Assembly (NCBI RefSeq): GCF_000414115.1
Contig: NZ_AOPZ01000151.1
Coordinates: forward strand, 1 to 64,000
Source of the DNA: Streptomyces aurantiacus JA 4570
Lineage (GTDB): Bacteria > Actinomycetota > Actinomycetes > Streptomycetales > Streptomycetaceae
Length of the DNA: 64,000 nucleotides
Direction of reading: 5' to 3'
Shown: positions 18,784 through 27,813 of the stretch, in pieces
Layout: every line of letters begins with the position of its first letter
Numbering within the stretch: position 1 is the stretch's first letter
Made by a program: the position numbers and the translations under genes
The notes under the pieces: model-generated
Databases searched by the model: none
What the model saw: only the letters and a program-made list of their open reading frames with translations
What the model was told of the DNA's origin: nothing

Positions 18784-20922
18784 ATGCGTCCGCTGCTCCA
18801 GCGCATAGCCGGTGCGCCCGCCGGACGGCGCTCGAAATGGTTCGTCCTCGCGGCCTGGCTGATCCTCGCTGTGGCGCTGGGCCCGCTGGCCGGAAAGCTG
18901 GGCGAGGTCGAGGACACCAGCGCCAACGCCTTCCTGCCGCGCGGCGCGGAGTCCGCGCGGGTCAACACGGAACTGGAGAAGTTCCGGGACGACCCGGTCA
19001 TGCCCGCGGTCGTCGTCTACACCGGCGACGGAGCGGCCGCTGCGGCGACCGCCGAGCGGTCCGCCACCGCCGACCGTTCCGCCTTCGCGAAGTTCGCCGC
19101 CGAGGGCGAGCGGGTCTCGCGGCCGCTGCCGTCCGACGACGGTGAGGCCCGTATGGTCGTGGTCCCGCTGTCCAGCGAGGACGACGACCTCACCGACAAG
19201 GTCGAGGACCTGCGCGACATCGCGGGCGCGAACGCCCCGCCCGGCCTGGACGTCGAGGTCGGCGGTCCGGCCGGCTCGCTGACCGACCAGGTCGCGGTCT
19301 TCGACAGCCTCGACTCGACCCTGATGATCGCCACCGGCCTCGTCGTCGCCGTCCTCCTCCTGATCACCTACCGCAGCCCGGTCCTCTGGCTGTTCCCGCT
19401 GATCGCGGTCGGCTTCGCGGCCGTCCTCACCCAAGTGGGTACGTACCTTCTCGCCAAGTACGCGGACCTGCCCGTCGACCCGCAGAGCGCGGGCGTACTC
19501 ATGGTCCTCGTCTTCGGCGTCGGCACCGACTACGCGCTGCTGCTCATCGCCCGATACCGCGAGGAGCTGCACCGCCACGAGGACCGGCACACGGCGATGC
19601 GGATCGCCCGGCGCCGCTCGGGACCGGCGATCCTCGCCTCGGCCGGGACCATCGCCGTCGGCCTGGCCTGCCTGGCCTTCGCCGACATCAACTCCTCGCG
19701 TTCCCTCGGCCTGGTGGGCGCGGTCGGCGTCGTGTGCGCCTTCCTCGCCATGGTCACCGTCCTGCCGGCGCTGCTCGTCGCCGCGGGCCGCTGGGTGTTC
19801 TGGCCCTTCGTGCCCCGCCACGGCACGCCCGCGCGCAAGGAACGCACGGTCTGGTCGCGCATCGGAGCCGCCGTCGCCCTGCGCCCCCGCTGGTCCTGGC
19901 TGATGTCGGTCGCGGTCACCGGCGTCCTGGCGCTGAGCGCCTTCGGCATCAACATGGGGCTGACGCAGGCCGAGATGTTCCAGGACAAGCCGGAGTCGGT
20001 GGTCGCCCAGGAGAAGATCTCCGCCCACTATCCGTCCGGCGCCTCCGACCCCGCGAAGATCATCACGAACGTGCCGGGGGCCGAGCAGGTGAAGTCGGCC
20101 GCGTCCCGGGTCGAGGGCGTGGCCCGGGTCGAAGACGTGCCCCGGGGCGCGGGCGCCGCCCGCACCGGCGACAGTGAACTCGCCCAACTCTCCGTGGTGT
20201 TGAAGCACGAGCCCGACAGCCAGGCCGCCAAGGACACCGTCGACCGCCTCCGTGCGGCCGTGCACGCCGTGGACGGCGCGGACGCCCTGGTCGGCGGCAC
20301 CACCGCTCAGACCGTCGACACCCAGCGCGCCGCCGACCACGACCTGACGACGGTCATCCCGGTCGTCCTGCTGGTGGTCCTCGCCGTCCTGATCTGGCTG
20401 CTGCGCGCGCTGATCGCTCCGCTCCTGCTCCTGGCGACCGTGATCCTGTCCTTCTTCGCCGCACTCGGCGCCTCGAACCTGCTCTTCGAGCATGCGCTCG
20501 GCTTCGCGGGCGTGGACTGGTCGATTCCCCTGATGGGCTTCGTCTTCCTCGTCGCCCTCGGCATCGACTACAACATCTTCCTCATGGACCGGGTCAGGGA
20601 GGAGGCAGCCCGCCTCGGCCACACCCGCGGCGTACTGGAGGGCCTGACCAGCACCGGCGGCGTCATCACGTCCGCGGGCGTCGTACTCGCCGCGACCTTC
20701 GCGGTCTTCGCCGGGCTCCCACTGGTGACCATGGCCCAGATGGGCGTCATCGTCGGCATCGGCGTCCTGCTCGACACCTTCCTCGTCCGCACGGTCCTGG
20801 TACCCGCCCTGGCCCTGGACTTGGGCCGCTGGTTCTGGTGGCCGGGGAAGCTGTTCCACACGCTGGGGCGACGCGATGCCGGGGCCGTGGAGAGTGCTGC
20901 CCCGGCGCGCTCGACCGTCTAG
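18784..20922 (+). CDS. MMPL/RND family transporter
   Basis: A 712-residue RND-superfamily exporter of the actinobacterial MMPL type, driven by proton motive force and acting on lipids or lipophilic compounds. It has the expected layout: one N-terminal membrane segment, extracytoplasmic loop (about 45-170), five segments, a second loop (about 380-500) and five more segments. The proton-relay GxxxDY motifs are present twice: GVGTDYALLLIARYREE and ALGIDYNIFLMDRVREE. ATG at 18784 has AAGGAG upstream. Probably controlled by the ArsR-like regulator. Confidence 0.92.
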   Translation: MRPLLQRIAGAPAGRRSKWFVLAAWLILAVALGPLAGKLGEVEDTSANAFLPRGAESARVNTELEKFRDDPVMPAVVVYTGDGAAAAATAERSATADRSAFAKFAAEGERVSRPLPSDDGEARMVVVPLSSEDDDLTDKVEDLRDIAGANAPPGLDVEVGGPAGSLTDQVAVFDSLDSTLMIATGLVVAVLLLITYRSPVLWLFPLIAVGFAAVLTQVGTYLLAKYADLPVDPQSAGVLMVLVFGVGTDYALLLIARYREELHRHEDRHTAMRIARRRSGPAILASAGTIAVGLACLAFADINSSRSLGLVGAVGVVCAFLAMVTVLPALLVAAGRWVFWPFVPRHGTPARKERTVWSRIGAAVALRPRWSWLMSVAVTGVLALSAFGINMGLTQAEMFQDKPESVVAQEKISAHYPSGASDPAKIITNVPGAEQVKSAASRVEGVARVEDVPRGAGAARTGDSELAQLSVVLKHEPDSQAAKDTVDRLRAAVHAVDGADALVGGTTAQTVDTQRAADHDLTTVIPVVLLVVLAVLIWLLRALIAPLLLLATVILSFFAALGASNLLFEHALGFAGVDWSIPLMGFVFLVALGIDYNIFLMDRVREEAARLGHTRGVLEGLTSTGGVITSAGVVLAATFAVFAGLPLVTMAQMGVIVGIGVLLDTFLVRTVLVPALALDLGRWFWWPGKLFHTLGRRDAGAVESAAPARSTV

Positions 20923-20972
20923 ATACGCACGCGCAGAGCAAGGAATCGTCCCGCAGCCCCGTGCTCGCGGCG

Positions 20973-21632
20973 CTACGGGACGGTTCCTCCCGCCGCCGAG
21001 CTCCCCGGCTGGGCGCGTCGGCAGGTTCCGGTGAATACGCGGCCGAGTTGGTCGTCCAGCGCGGCGAGGACCGCAGATTTCGGCGTGGTGTCGGGGTCGA
21101 TGTGCGTGTGCAGGGCGAGCCCTTCGGCGAACGCGACGATTCGCAGGGCCTGGTCTGCCGCGTCGGTCCCCTGAACGACCTCGCCGCATACCGTGCCATT
21201 TCTGATGGCCTGGGCGACGCGTGAGCGGATGCCCACGTGGGTCTCTCTCTGGACGGCGGCAAGGCGGGCGTTGTGCGCGGCTTGGTCTGTGAAGGCGAGA
21301 CGGACCAGGAACTCGGCGCGGCGGGCGTCGTCCAGCGGCATGAGCTCGGCCAGCGCCTGCCGCAGCATCTCGGCGATGGTGCGGCCCTCGGCCTCGCCTC
21401 TGTTCACCAGCTCGTCCACTCGTGCGCTGAAACGCCTGTTGACGCGGGTGAACGTGGCCAGCAGCATCTCGTCCTTCGCCGTGAAGTAGTGCTGCACCAG
21501 GCCGACGGACATGCCCGCTTCCGCGGCGGTCCGCGCGACGGTCACGGCGGTCAGGCCGTGTCGCACGACCAGGCGTTGGACGGCGTCGGTGATCTGCCCG
21601 CGTCGGGCGTGATGGTCGGCAACTCTCGGCAC
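20973..21632 (-). CDS. TetR family regulator (BetI-like C-terminus)
   Basis: A 219-residue repressor with the helix-turn-helix LTAVTVARTAAEAGMSVGLVQHYF and a C-terminal domain of the TetR_C_6/BetI-like type (LVRLAFTDQAAHN, HVGIRSRVAQAI). Starts with GTG at 21632; no clear ribosome site is visible. Divergent from a secreted serine hydrolase, with a palindrome at 21653-21670 between them that is a natural operator. Effector unknown. Confidence 0.88.
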   Translation of the reverse strand: MPRVADHHARRGQITDAVQRLVVRHGLTAVTVARTAAEAGMSVGLVQHYFTAKDEMLLATFTRVNRRFSARVDELVNRGEAEGRTIAEMLRQALAELMPLDDARRAEFLVRLAFTDQAAHNARLAAVQRETHVGIRSRVAQAIRNGTVCGEVVQGTDAADQALRIVAFAEGLALHTHIDPDTTPKSAVLAALDDQLGRVFTGTCRRAQPGSSAAGGTVP

Positions 21633-21652
21633 GTGAGGACGGTATCGCGTGC

Positions 21653-21670
21653 TATAACCGTACGTCTATA
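21653..21670. promoter_or_regulatory. Probable TetR operator
   Basis: TATAACCGTACGTCTATA, an 18-bp imperfect palindrome around CGTACG, sits between the divergent tetR and serine hydrolase genes and overlaps -10-like sequences in both directions. Confidence 0.6.
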
Positions 21671-21694
21671 TTGCTATCGGAGGGGGCTCTCGCG

Positions 21695-22885
21695 ATGATC
21701 CGACGACGCTCAACCCGCTTGTTGGGCATGGGGCTTGCCCTTGCTCTCCTGCTGCCACCCGGTATGGCCACCGCGGGCCAGGCCGGTGACGGACAGACGG
21801 TCGGCAGCCGCCGTGATCCGGCCCTGCAGGCCCTGGTCGATCAGGTGGTGGCCGACCCGAACCCCAACCCAGGCGCTTTCCTGCTCGCCCGCCGTGGCCC
21901 GGACGACCGCTTCGGCGCGGCCGGCCTCGCCGACCGATCCGCAGGCACGCCGATGGCAGCGGACTTGAAGTTCCGCGCCGGGAGCGTCACCAAGACCTTC
22001 ACCGCGACGGTCGTCCTGCAACTCGTCGCCGAGCACCGGCTGCGACTCGACGACACCGTGCAGAGCCTGCTGCCCGACCAGGTCCGCACCGGCAACGCGC
22101 TGTCCGGCGCGCCCATCACCGTCCGCCAGCTGCTCAACCACACGAGCGGGCTGTACGACTACATCGACGGGCTGCTTCCGCACTTCCGCAGGCTCGACCA
22201 GTACTGGCCGCGCGACCAGCTGATCGACATCGGCCTGACGCAACCCCGGTACTTCCCGACCCCCGGCACCCGGTTCCGGTACTCCAACACCAACTACCTG
22301 CTGCTCGACCTGATCGTGGAACGGATCACCGACCGCGACCTGCGCACCAACCTCGAACGCCGCGTCTTCGCCCCCCTCGGGCTGCGCGACACCTCGTACC
22401 CGCTGGCACGGACCGCCGTCGACGGAGCCCATGTGCACGGCTACGCGGACGTCTCGCTCCTGCTGCCGAACGCACCCGACTCAACCCGGTTCGACGTCAC
22501 CGCGTTCAGCCCGTCCGAGGCTGGTGCGTCGGGCGCCCTCGTCACGACTGCGGCCGACATCGCACGCTTCTACCGGGCCCTGCTGCAAGGACGTCTCCTG
22601 CCCCCGGGCCTGCTTCGCCGGATGCTCACCGACACGGTCCCCACAACCGGCAGCCCGCCGCCCGCTGTCGCCTACGGCCTGGGGGTCTACGTCTACGCCA
22701 CCAGCTGCGGCCGTGCCTACGGCCACGGCGGCAGCGCACCCGGCTACCTGACCTTCGCCCTCAACAGCCGCGACGGGCGCGACCAACTCGTCGCCCACAC
22801 CAACTGGAACTCGTTCACCGACACCGGGATCGACGAGGACTTCTGGGCTGCCTTCCATCAGGGCTACTGCGGAAAACCTGAGTAG
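21695..22885 (+). CDS. Secreted serine hydrolase (class C beta-lactamase / D-alanyl-D-alanine carboxypeptidase fold)
   Basis: A 396-residue penicillin-binding-like serine hydrolase. The signal peptide is MIRRRSTRLLGMGLALALLL with cleavage near ATAG. Catalytic motifs: SxxK as SVTK (Ser97), YxN as YSN in FRYSNTNY, and HGG (KTG equivalent) in YGHGGSAPGY. Such proteins act as D-Ala-D-Ala carboxypeptidases or esterases rather than resistance beta-lactamases. ATG at 21695 has GGAGGGG 8 nt upstream. Likely repressed by the divergent TetR. Confidence 0.9.
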   Translation: MIRRRSTRLLGMGLALALLLPPGMATAGQAGDGQTVGSRRDPALQALVDQVVADPNPNPGAFLLARRGPDDRFGAAGLADRSAGTPMAADLKFRAGSVTKTFTATVVLQLVAEHRLRLDDTVQSLLPDQVRTGNALSGAPITVRQLLNHTSGLYDYIDGLLPHFRRLDQYWPRDQLIDIGLTQPRYFPTPGTRFRYSNTNYLLLDLIVERITDRDLRTNLERRVFAPLGLRDTSYPLARTAVDGAHVHGYADVSLLLPNAPDSTRFDVTAFSPSEAGASGALVTTAADIARFYRALLQGRLLPPGLLRRMLTDTVPTTGSPPPAVAYGLGVYVYATSCGRAYGHGGSAPGYLTFALNSRDGRDQLVAHTNWNSFTDTGIDEDFWAAFHQGYCGKPE

Positions 22886-22930
22886 ATCAGGACGCCGGCG
22901 CCCGATGCGGCCCGCCGGTTACCCGGACAG

Positions 22931-23494
22931 TCATATGCGGCGCGGTACGGCTCCGTCCTGCCGGCGGTAGAGGTCGCGCAGCAGGGAAATCTCGGCGCCG
23001 TGATGGATCAGCTCCCTGTTGACGTGCAGGATCCTGTTCTCCATGGGGAACCGCTCGGGACCCGCCGGGGGTGGATTCTCCAGGTCGGCGTCCGAGAGCT
23101 CGCGGACCCCCGCGTTCCATCTCCCGTACATCTCATCGAGCTGTTTCAGCGCCTCGTCGGCGGTCCCCGCGTAGGCGAATTTCTCGGAGTCCGTGTCCTG
23201 GCCGCCGAAGTACCATCCGACCCGATAGCCCAGGCACGAGACGATGATGTGCGCCAGCCGCCAGGCGATCGTGGTCACCGGTGCCGGCACCGGGTCAGGG
23301 GACGCGAAGTCCATCGTCCATTCCCCCGAACCGGCCGACATCGGTGCGTCCGACGTGCCCCGTGGGCGGATGCTCCAGCAGTCGCGCACCGGCTCCCAGA
23401 AGTACTCTTCGTCGGTGAGGCCCTCCAGCCGTGGCCGCAGGTTCTTGCTCCAGTACCAGTCCAACTGCTCCGCGAGCCGTTCGCTTCTCGTCAT
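22931..23494 (-). CDS. DinB-family protein
   Basis: A 187-residue four-helix-bundle DinB/DUF664-type protein. Candidate metal-binding histidines are in RLAHIIV and in the C-terminal HHGAEISLLRDLYRR, as in thiol-dependent S-transferases of this superfamily (mycothiol-dependent detoxification in actinomycetes). Its ATG overlaps the MFS stop (ATGA), making it the last gene of an ArsR-MFS-DinB unit. A detoxification role next to an efflux pump is plausible but inferred. Confidence 0.85.
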   Translation of the reverse strand: MTRSERLAEQLDWYWSKNLRPRLEGLTDEEYFWEPVRDCWSIRPRGTSDAPMSAGSGEWTMDFASPDPVPAPVTTIAWRLAHIIVSCLGYRVGWYFGGQDTDSEKFAYAGTADEALKQLDEMYGRWNAGVRELSDADLENPPPAGPERFPMENRILHVNRELIHHGAEISLLRDLYRRQDGAVPRRI

Positions 23495-24813
23495 TGCCGC
23501 ACACTACAGACAGCGGGGATCTTGCTGCGCCCCTCGCTGACGCCGTCGCCGGCCGTGGGCTCGTCGCTCCCGGTTCCGTACGTCATTCCGCGCGACGGCC
23601 ACAGGCGCGCGGCGAGCAGGGCCGAGGCCAGGGCGATGGCTCCCAGGGTGAGGACGGCGGACTGGAGTCCGGCGGTGGCGCCGAGCCAGCCGGCCAGGGG
23701 GTAGGTGAGCAGCCAGCAGCTGTGCGAGAGGGAGAACTGCGCGGCGAACACGGCGGGCCGGTCGGCCGGTTGGGTCGCGTCGCGGATGAGCCGCCCGGCC
23801 GGGGTGAGGATGAGCGAGCCGCCCGCGCCGAAGGCCGCCCAGGTGGCGAGGAGCGCGGGCCAGCGCCAGGCACCGGCCCCGGCGGAGGTGCAAGCCGCGA
23901 GGGCGACGAAGACGCTCACCAGCGCGAACGCGGCCCGCAGCATGACGGCGCGGTCCGTGACCCGGTCCAGGACGCGGGGCAGGAGCAGCGCGGCGGCCAT
24001 GGACCCCGCGCCGTAGGCGCCGAGCGCCATCGGCACGTCGGCGGCGGACCTGCCGAGGTGATCGCGTACGTACACGATGGTGTTGACGGTCACGATCGCC
24101 CCGGCGGAGGCGACCGCCAGGTCGAGGGCGAGCAGCCCGCGAAGCTGCGGGGCGGCGAGGAAGAGGCGGGTGCCCGCGGTCGCCTTCGCGTAGGCACCGC
24201 CGGTGCGCGGGGCGGCGCCGGGCTTGGGCAGTACGGCGGAGACGACCAGGGCGGCGGAGGCCACGAAGCCGACGACGGTGCCGCCGAACAGCCAGTTGTA
24301 CGAGATCAGGGAAAGCAGCGCGGCGGCGAGCGCCGGGCTGAACAGGCTCTCCAGGTCGTAGGCGAGCCGGGACAGGGACAGCGCCTGCGTGTAGTCCCGT
24401 TCCTTCGGGAGCACTTCGGGGATGACGGCCTGGAACGTCGGCGTGAACGCGGCCGAGGCGGACTGGAGCAGGAAGACCAGGACGTACACCTGCCACACCT
24501 GGTCCACGAAGGGGAGCAGCAGCGCCACGGCCGCGCGGATCAGGTCGGAGCCGACCATGAGCGCGCGGCGGGGGATCCGGTCGGCGACCGCGCCCACGGC
24601 CGGGGCGACGGCGACGTACGCGACCATCTTGATGGCCAGCGCGGTGCCGAGCACCGAGCCCGCGTCCTTGCCCGCGATGTCGTAGGCGAGCAGCCCGAGC
24701 GCGACCGTCGCGAGGCCGGTGCCGACGAGGGCGATGACCTGGGCCGTGAGGAGGTGGCGGTAGGTGCGGTTGCGCAGGACGGACAGCATGCGACGACCCC
24801 CGGGGCGGCTCAC
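23491..24813 (-). CDS. MFS transporter
   Basis: A major facilitator of about 430 residues with 12 predicted membrane segments in two halves; the loop-2/3 motif appears as GAVADRIPRRALMVGSDLIRA. Resembles actinobacterial drug-efflux MFS proteins. Start is uncertain: GTG at 24813 gives 440 aa, ATG at 24789 (MLSVLRNRTYRHLL) gives 432 aa and begins where homologues usually do. Downstream of an ArsR gene, with a palindrome in between, and translationally coupled to dinB. Confidence 0.9.
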   Translation of the reverse strand: MSRPGGRRMLSVLRNRTYRHLLTAQVIALVGTGLATVALGLLAYDIAGKDAGSVLGTALAIKMVAYVAVAPAVGAVADRIPRRALMVGSDLIRAAVALLLPFVDQVWQVYVLVFLLQSASAAFTPTFQAVIPEVLPKERDYTQALSLSRLAYDLESLFSPALAAALLSLISYNWLFGGTVVGFVASAALVVSAVLPKPGAAPRTGGAYAKATAGTRLFLAAPQLRGLLALDLAVASAGAIVTVNTIVYVRDHLGRSAADVPMALGAYGAGSMAAALLLPRVLDRVTDRAVMLRAAFALVSVFVALAACTSAGAGAWRWPALLATWAAFGAGGSLILTPAGRLIRDATQPADRPAVFAAQFSLSHSCWLLTYPLAGWLGATAGLQSAVLTLGAIALASALLAARLWPSRGMTYGTGSDEPTAGDGVSEGRSKIPAVCSVRQ

Positions 24814-24843
24814 GGTGCGGGTGCTGTCCTGTCATCGTAAGCT

Positions 24844-24865
24844 CATGTGCGCAGATGTGCACATG
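24844..24865. promoter_or_regulatory. Palindromic operator before the MFS gene
   Basis: CATGTGC (24844-24850) and GCACATG (24859-24865) form perfect 7-bp arms with an 8-nt spacer, directly upstream of the MFS start and downstream of arsR. Likely bound by the neighbouring ArsR protein. Confidence 0.6.
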
Positions 24866-24917
24866 TTTCTTGAGGCGACGCCCGGACGACGCCCAGAAGT
24901 GATGCGGCTCGGGAAGA

Positions 24918-25277
24918 TCAGTCGTGCGGAGCCTTGCCGCTGACCCGGTGGTCGGCGTGGCTGAGGGCCTCCAGGACGAAGCGGCGCAGGTGCCCGTCGC
25001 TCAGCGTGTACACGATGTGCTTGCCCTCACGCCGGGTGTCGACAAGCCCGGCGAGCCGGAGCTTGGCCAGGTGCTGGCTGACCGCGGTCCGCGAAGCCGC
25101 ACACTGCTCGGCCAGCGACGTCACGTCGGCTTCCTGCCGGGCGAGCAGCCACAGCAGGTGCAGCCGCGTGGGGTCGGAGAGCATGGAGAAGAGCCCCGAC
25201 GCCTCGGCGAGCCGGGCGGCGTCCGGGGCGCGCAGATGCGGCTGCTGTGCAGGTGGGAGCTTTTCGCTGTGGGGCAT
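24918..25277 (-). CDS. ArsR family regulator
   Basis: A 119-residue winged-helix regulator: LFSMLSDPTRLHLLWLLARQ, then recognition helix CAASRTAVSQHLAKLRLAGL and wing DTRREGKHIVYTL. The C-terminal helix has His residues (LSDGHLRRF, LSHADHRV) that could form an alpha-5 metal site as in CzrA/NmtR-type sensors, and one Cys in LAEQCAAS. It heads the MFS-DinB unit. Signal could be a metal or a small molecule; not decided. Confidence 0.88.
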   Translation of the reverse strand: MPHSEKLPPAQQPHLRAPDAARLAEASGLFSMLSDPTRLHLLWLLARQEADVTSLAEQCAASRTAVSQHLAKLRLAGLVDTRREGKHIVYTLSDGHLRRFVLEALSHADHRVSGKAPHD

Positions 25278-25326
25278 GTGCCCAGGTTAGAGGGGATGGA
25301 CGCGGGCGTCGGCGCTGCGGTCGCCG

Positions 25327-25743
25327 TCAGGTTCCGTGTTCTCGTTCGGCGGCCTCGCGGACGCGCCGGGACGGGGTGAAGGCGTACAGGTCGAGGACTC
25401 CGGGCGGGTCGGCGAGGCCGGGACCGCCCGCCTCGATCCAGGCCGTGATGTCGGCAGTCACGTCGGGGTCGTTGACCAGGCCGAGCCAGACGGGGCGGCC
25501 ACCGGCCCGGCGGCCCTCGGCGGAGGGCTGGACGACAAGGACGTTGGCCCGCTCGCAGGCGTCCAGGCAGTTGACGACGCGGACGCTGGCGGACCCGGTG
25601 AGCGCGGTGCGCAGCTCTCCGAGCTGGGCGGCGTGGTCCAGGCCGGGCACCTTCGGCGTACCGCAGCAACAGCCCCGGCAGACGGTCACCGTGGGCCGGG
25701 CCGCGCCCGCGGGCGGCCCGGGCTTGCGGCTGCGGCGGCTCAC
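25327..25743 (-). CDS. (2Fe-2S) thioredoxin-like ferredoxin domain protein
   Basis: A 138-residue protein with the cysteine pattern of thioredoxin-like (2Fe-2S) ferredoxins: VCRGCCCGTPK near residue 25 and VNCLDACERANVLVV near 60, followed by LGLVNDPDVTADITAWIEAGG. GTG at 25743 overlaps the stop of the P-type ATPase gene (GTGA), so it is co-translated with it. A metal-efflux pump coupled to an iron-sulphur protein suggests a role in cluster protection or metal handling; this is inference. Confidence 0.82.
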   Translation of the reverse strand: MSRRSRKPGPPAGAARPTVTVCRGCCCGTPKVPGLDHAAQLGELRTALTGSASVRVVNCLDACERANVLVVQPSAEGRRAGGRPVWLGLVNDPDVTADITAWIEAGGPGLADPPGVLDLYAFTPSRRVREAAEREHGT

Positions 25744-27719
25744 GCGCCGCTCCCGTCGACGGCGGTCCGCTGCCACGCCGCGTCGCGCAGCAGCCGCAGG
25801 CCGTTGAGGCCGACGAGGACGGTGGAGCCCTCGTGGCCGAGTACGCCGAGGGGAAGCGGCAGATGGCCCGCGAGGTCCCAGACGACGAGGCCGGTGATGA
25901 ACACCGAGGCGATCACCAGGTTCTGCACCACCAGGCGGCGGGCGGCGCGCGCGAGACCGATCACCCTGGGCACGGTGGTGAGTTCGTCGCGAACGATGAC
26001 GGCGTCGGCGGTCTCCAGGGCGAGGTCGGAGCCCGCGCGGCCCATGGCGACACCGGTGTGCGCGGCGGCCAGGGCGGGGGCGTCGTTGACGCCGTCACCG
26101 ACCACCAGCACCCTGCGGCCCGCCGCCTCCAGCTCGCGTACGGCCGTGACCTTGTCCTGGGGCAGCAGCCCGGCGCGTACGTCGCCGATGCCGATGTCGG
26201 CCGCGAGGCGGGCGGCGGCGCGCGGATTGTCGCCGGTGAGGAGGGTGGGCGCGGTGCCGGTGAGCGAGGTGAGGACGGCCACGGTGGCGGCGGCGTCGGG
26301 GCGCGGGCGGTCGGCGATGCCGAGAGCACCGACCGGCGTTCCGTCGCGCACGACAAGCACTGCTGTACGGCCGTCCTCCTCCAACTCCGCTGCCAGGGCG
26401 AGGGATTCCGTGTCGGCGGCGGGTGTGCGGGCGGGGGCGCCGACGGTGATGCGGGCGCCCTGGACGGTGGCTGTCACCCCGACGCCGGGGGCGGAGGAGA
26501 AGCACTCGGCGCCGTGGAGGGCCAGGCGGCGCTCGCGGGCGGCGGCCACGACGGCGCGGGCCAGGGGGTGTTCGCTGGGGTGCTCGGCGGCCGCGGACAG
26601 CGCCAGCAACTCGTCCTCGCCCAGGCCGGAACCGGGCAGAGGGCGGATCTCGGTGACCCGTGGGGTGCCTTCGGTGAGAGTGCCGGTCTTGTCCAGGGCC
26701 ACTGCGTCGACCTGCGCGAGGCGCTCCATCACCACGGCGGACTTGACCAGCACGCCGTGGCGCCCGGCGTTGGCGATCGCGGACAGCAGCGGCGGCATGG
26801 TGGCCAGGACGACCGCGCACGGCGAGGCCACGATCATGAAGGTCATCGCCCGCAGCAGCGACGGCGCCAGTTCGGCGCCGAAGGCCAGCGGCACGGCAAA
26901 GACGGCGAGCGTCGCGACGACGATCCCGACGGCGTACCGCTGTTCCACCTTCTCGATGAACAGCTGGGTCGGCGCCTTGGTCGCGGACGCCTCCTCGACC
27001 ATCGCCACGATGCGCGCGATCACCGAGTCGGACGCGTCGCGCTCGACCCGCACACGCAGCGCGCCGGTGCCGTTGACGGTGCCCGCGAACACCTCGTCGC
27101 CCGCTTCCTTGGCGACCGGCAGCGGCTCGCCGGTGATGGTGGCCTGGTCGACGTCGCTCGCCCCGTCCAGCACGCGCCCGTCCGCGCCGATCCGCTCGCC
27201 GGGCCGTACGAGGATGGTCTCGCCGACCGTCAACTCGCCCGTGGGCACGGCCTTTTCGGATCCGTCCGGGCCGAGCAGGGTGGCCGTCTCCGGAGCGAGG
27301 CCGAGCAGCCCGCGCACCGAGTCGGCGGTACGGGCCGTGGCCAGCGCCTCCAGGGCGCCGGACGTGGCGAAGATGACGATCAGCAGGGCGCCGTCCATGA
27401 CCTGGCCGATCGAGGCAGCGCCGAGCGCGGCGACGATCATCAGCAGATCCACGTCGAGAGTCTTCTCGCGCAGCGCCCGGAGCCCCGCCCAGGCGGGCTC
27501 CCAGCCACCGGTGACGTACGCGGCCGCGTACAGCGGTCCCCAGGACCAGGCCGGAGCGCCGGTCAGCTGGAGCGGAAGCGCCAGCAGGAAGGCGGCCGTG
27601 GCTGCCGCCGCCCACCTGGCCTCGGCCAGGGCGAGGACCGGGGTGCGGCGGCGGGGAGCCACCGCGGCACGGGCGGCTGCCGGCGACGCGGGCCGCCGGG
27701 CGGTGGTGACGGAAGGCAT
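25740..27719 (-). CDS. ctpJ: P1B-4-type heavy-metal efflux ATPase (Ni/Co, CtpJ-like)
   Basis: A 659-residue P-type ATPase that pumps divalent metal out of the cytoplasm. It lacks an N-terminal heavy-metal-associated domain. Metal-site motifs are SPC in the sixth membrane segment (about residue 298) and HEGST near the C-terminus (about 627), which define subgroup P1B-4 (Co, Ni, Fe, Zn). Also seen: TGEPLP (actuator), DKTGT (about 342, phosphorylation), EHPSEHPLA (HP motif) and GDGVNDAPAL. ATG at 27719 has GAAGGG upstream. Divergent from an NmtR homologue, exactly as ctpJ/nmtA and nmtR are in Mycobacterium tuberculosis, so Ni/Co efflux is the best guess. Confidence 0.9.
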   Translation of the reverse strand: MPSVTTARRPASPAAARAAVAPRRRTPVLALAEARWAAAATAAFLLALPLQLTGAPAWSWGPLYAAAYVTGGWEPAWAGLRALREKTLDVDLLMIVAALGAASIGQVMDGALLIVIFATSGALEALATARTADSVRGLLGLAPETATLLGPDGSEKAVPTGELTVGETILVRPGERIGADGRVLDGASDVDQATITGEPLPVAKEAGDEVFAGTVNGTGALRVRVERDASDSVIARIVAMVEEASATKAPTQLFIEKVEQRYAVGIVVATLAVFAVPLAFGAELAPSLLRAMTFMIVASPCAVVLATMPPLLSAIANAGRHGVLVKSAVVMERLAQVDAVALDKTGTLTEGTPRVTEIRPLPGSGLGEDELLALSAAAEHPSEHPLARAVVAAARERRLALHGAECFSSAPGVGVTATVQGARITVGAPARTPAADTESLALAAELEEDGRTAVLVVRDGTPVGALGIADRPRPDAAATVAVLTSLTGTAPTLLTGDNPRAAARLAADIGIGDVRAGLLPQDKVTAVRELEAAGRRVLVVGDGVNDAPALAAAHTGVAMGRAGSDLALETADAVIVRDELTTVPRVIGLARAARRLVVQNLVIASVFITGLVVWDLAGHLPLPLGVLGHEGSTVLVGLNGLRLLRDAAWQRTAVDGSGA

Positions 27720-27773
27720 GACGAAGAGACCCTTCACGGGCGGGCAGGGCTACGCCTTCACCGTACAGGAACA

Positions 27774-27791
27774 AATGAACAGGTCTTCATT
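27774..27791. promoter_or_regulatory. NmtR-type operator
   Basis: AATGAACAGGTCTTCATT has perfect 6-bp arms and 6-nt spacer. It matches the ATGAAC-N-TTCAT form of SmtB/NmtR-class operators and lies between the divergent ATPase and nmtR genes. Confidence 0.75.
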
Positions 27792-27813
27792 AGTCACCGA
27801 TAGGATGGTCGCC

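Noticed and set aside
23431..24840. 469-codon plus-strand frame opposite the MFS gene
   Set aside because: Low-complexity Gly/Glu/Arg sequence that mirrors the MFS coding strand; no domain.
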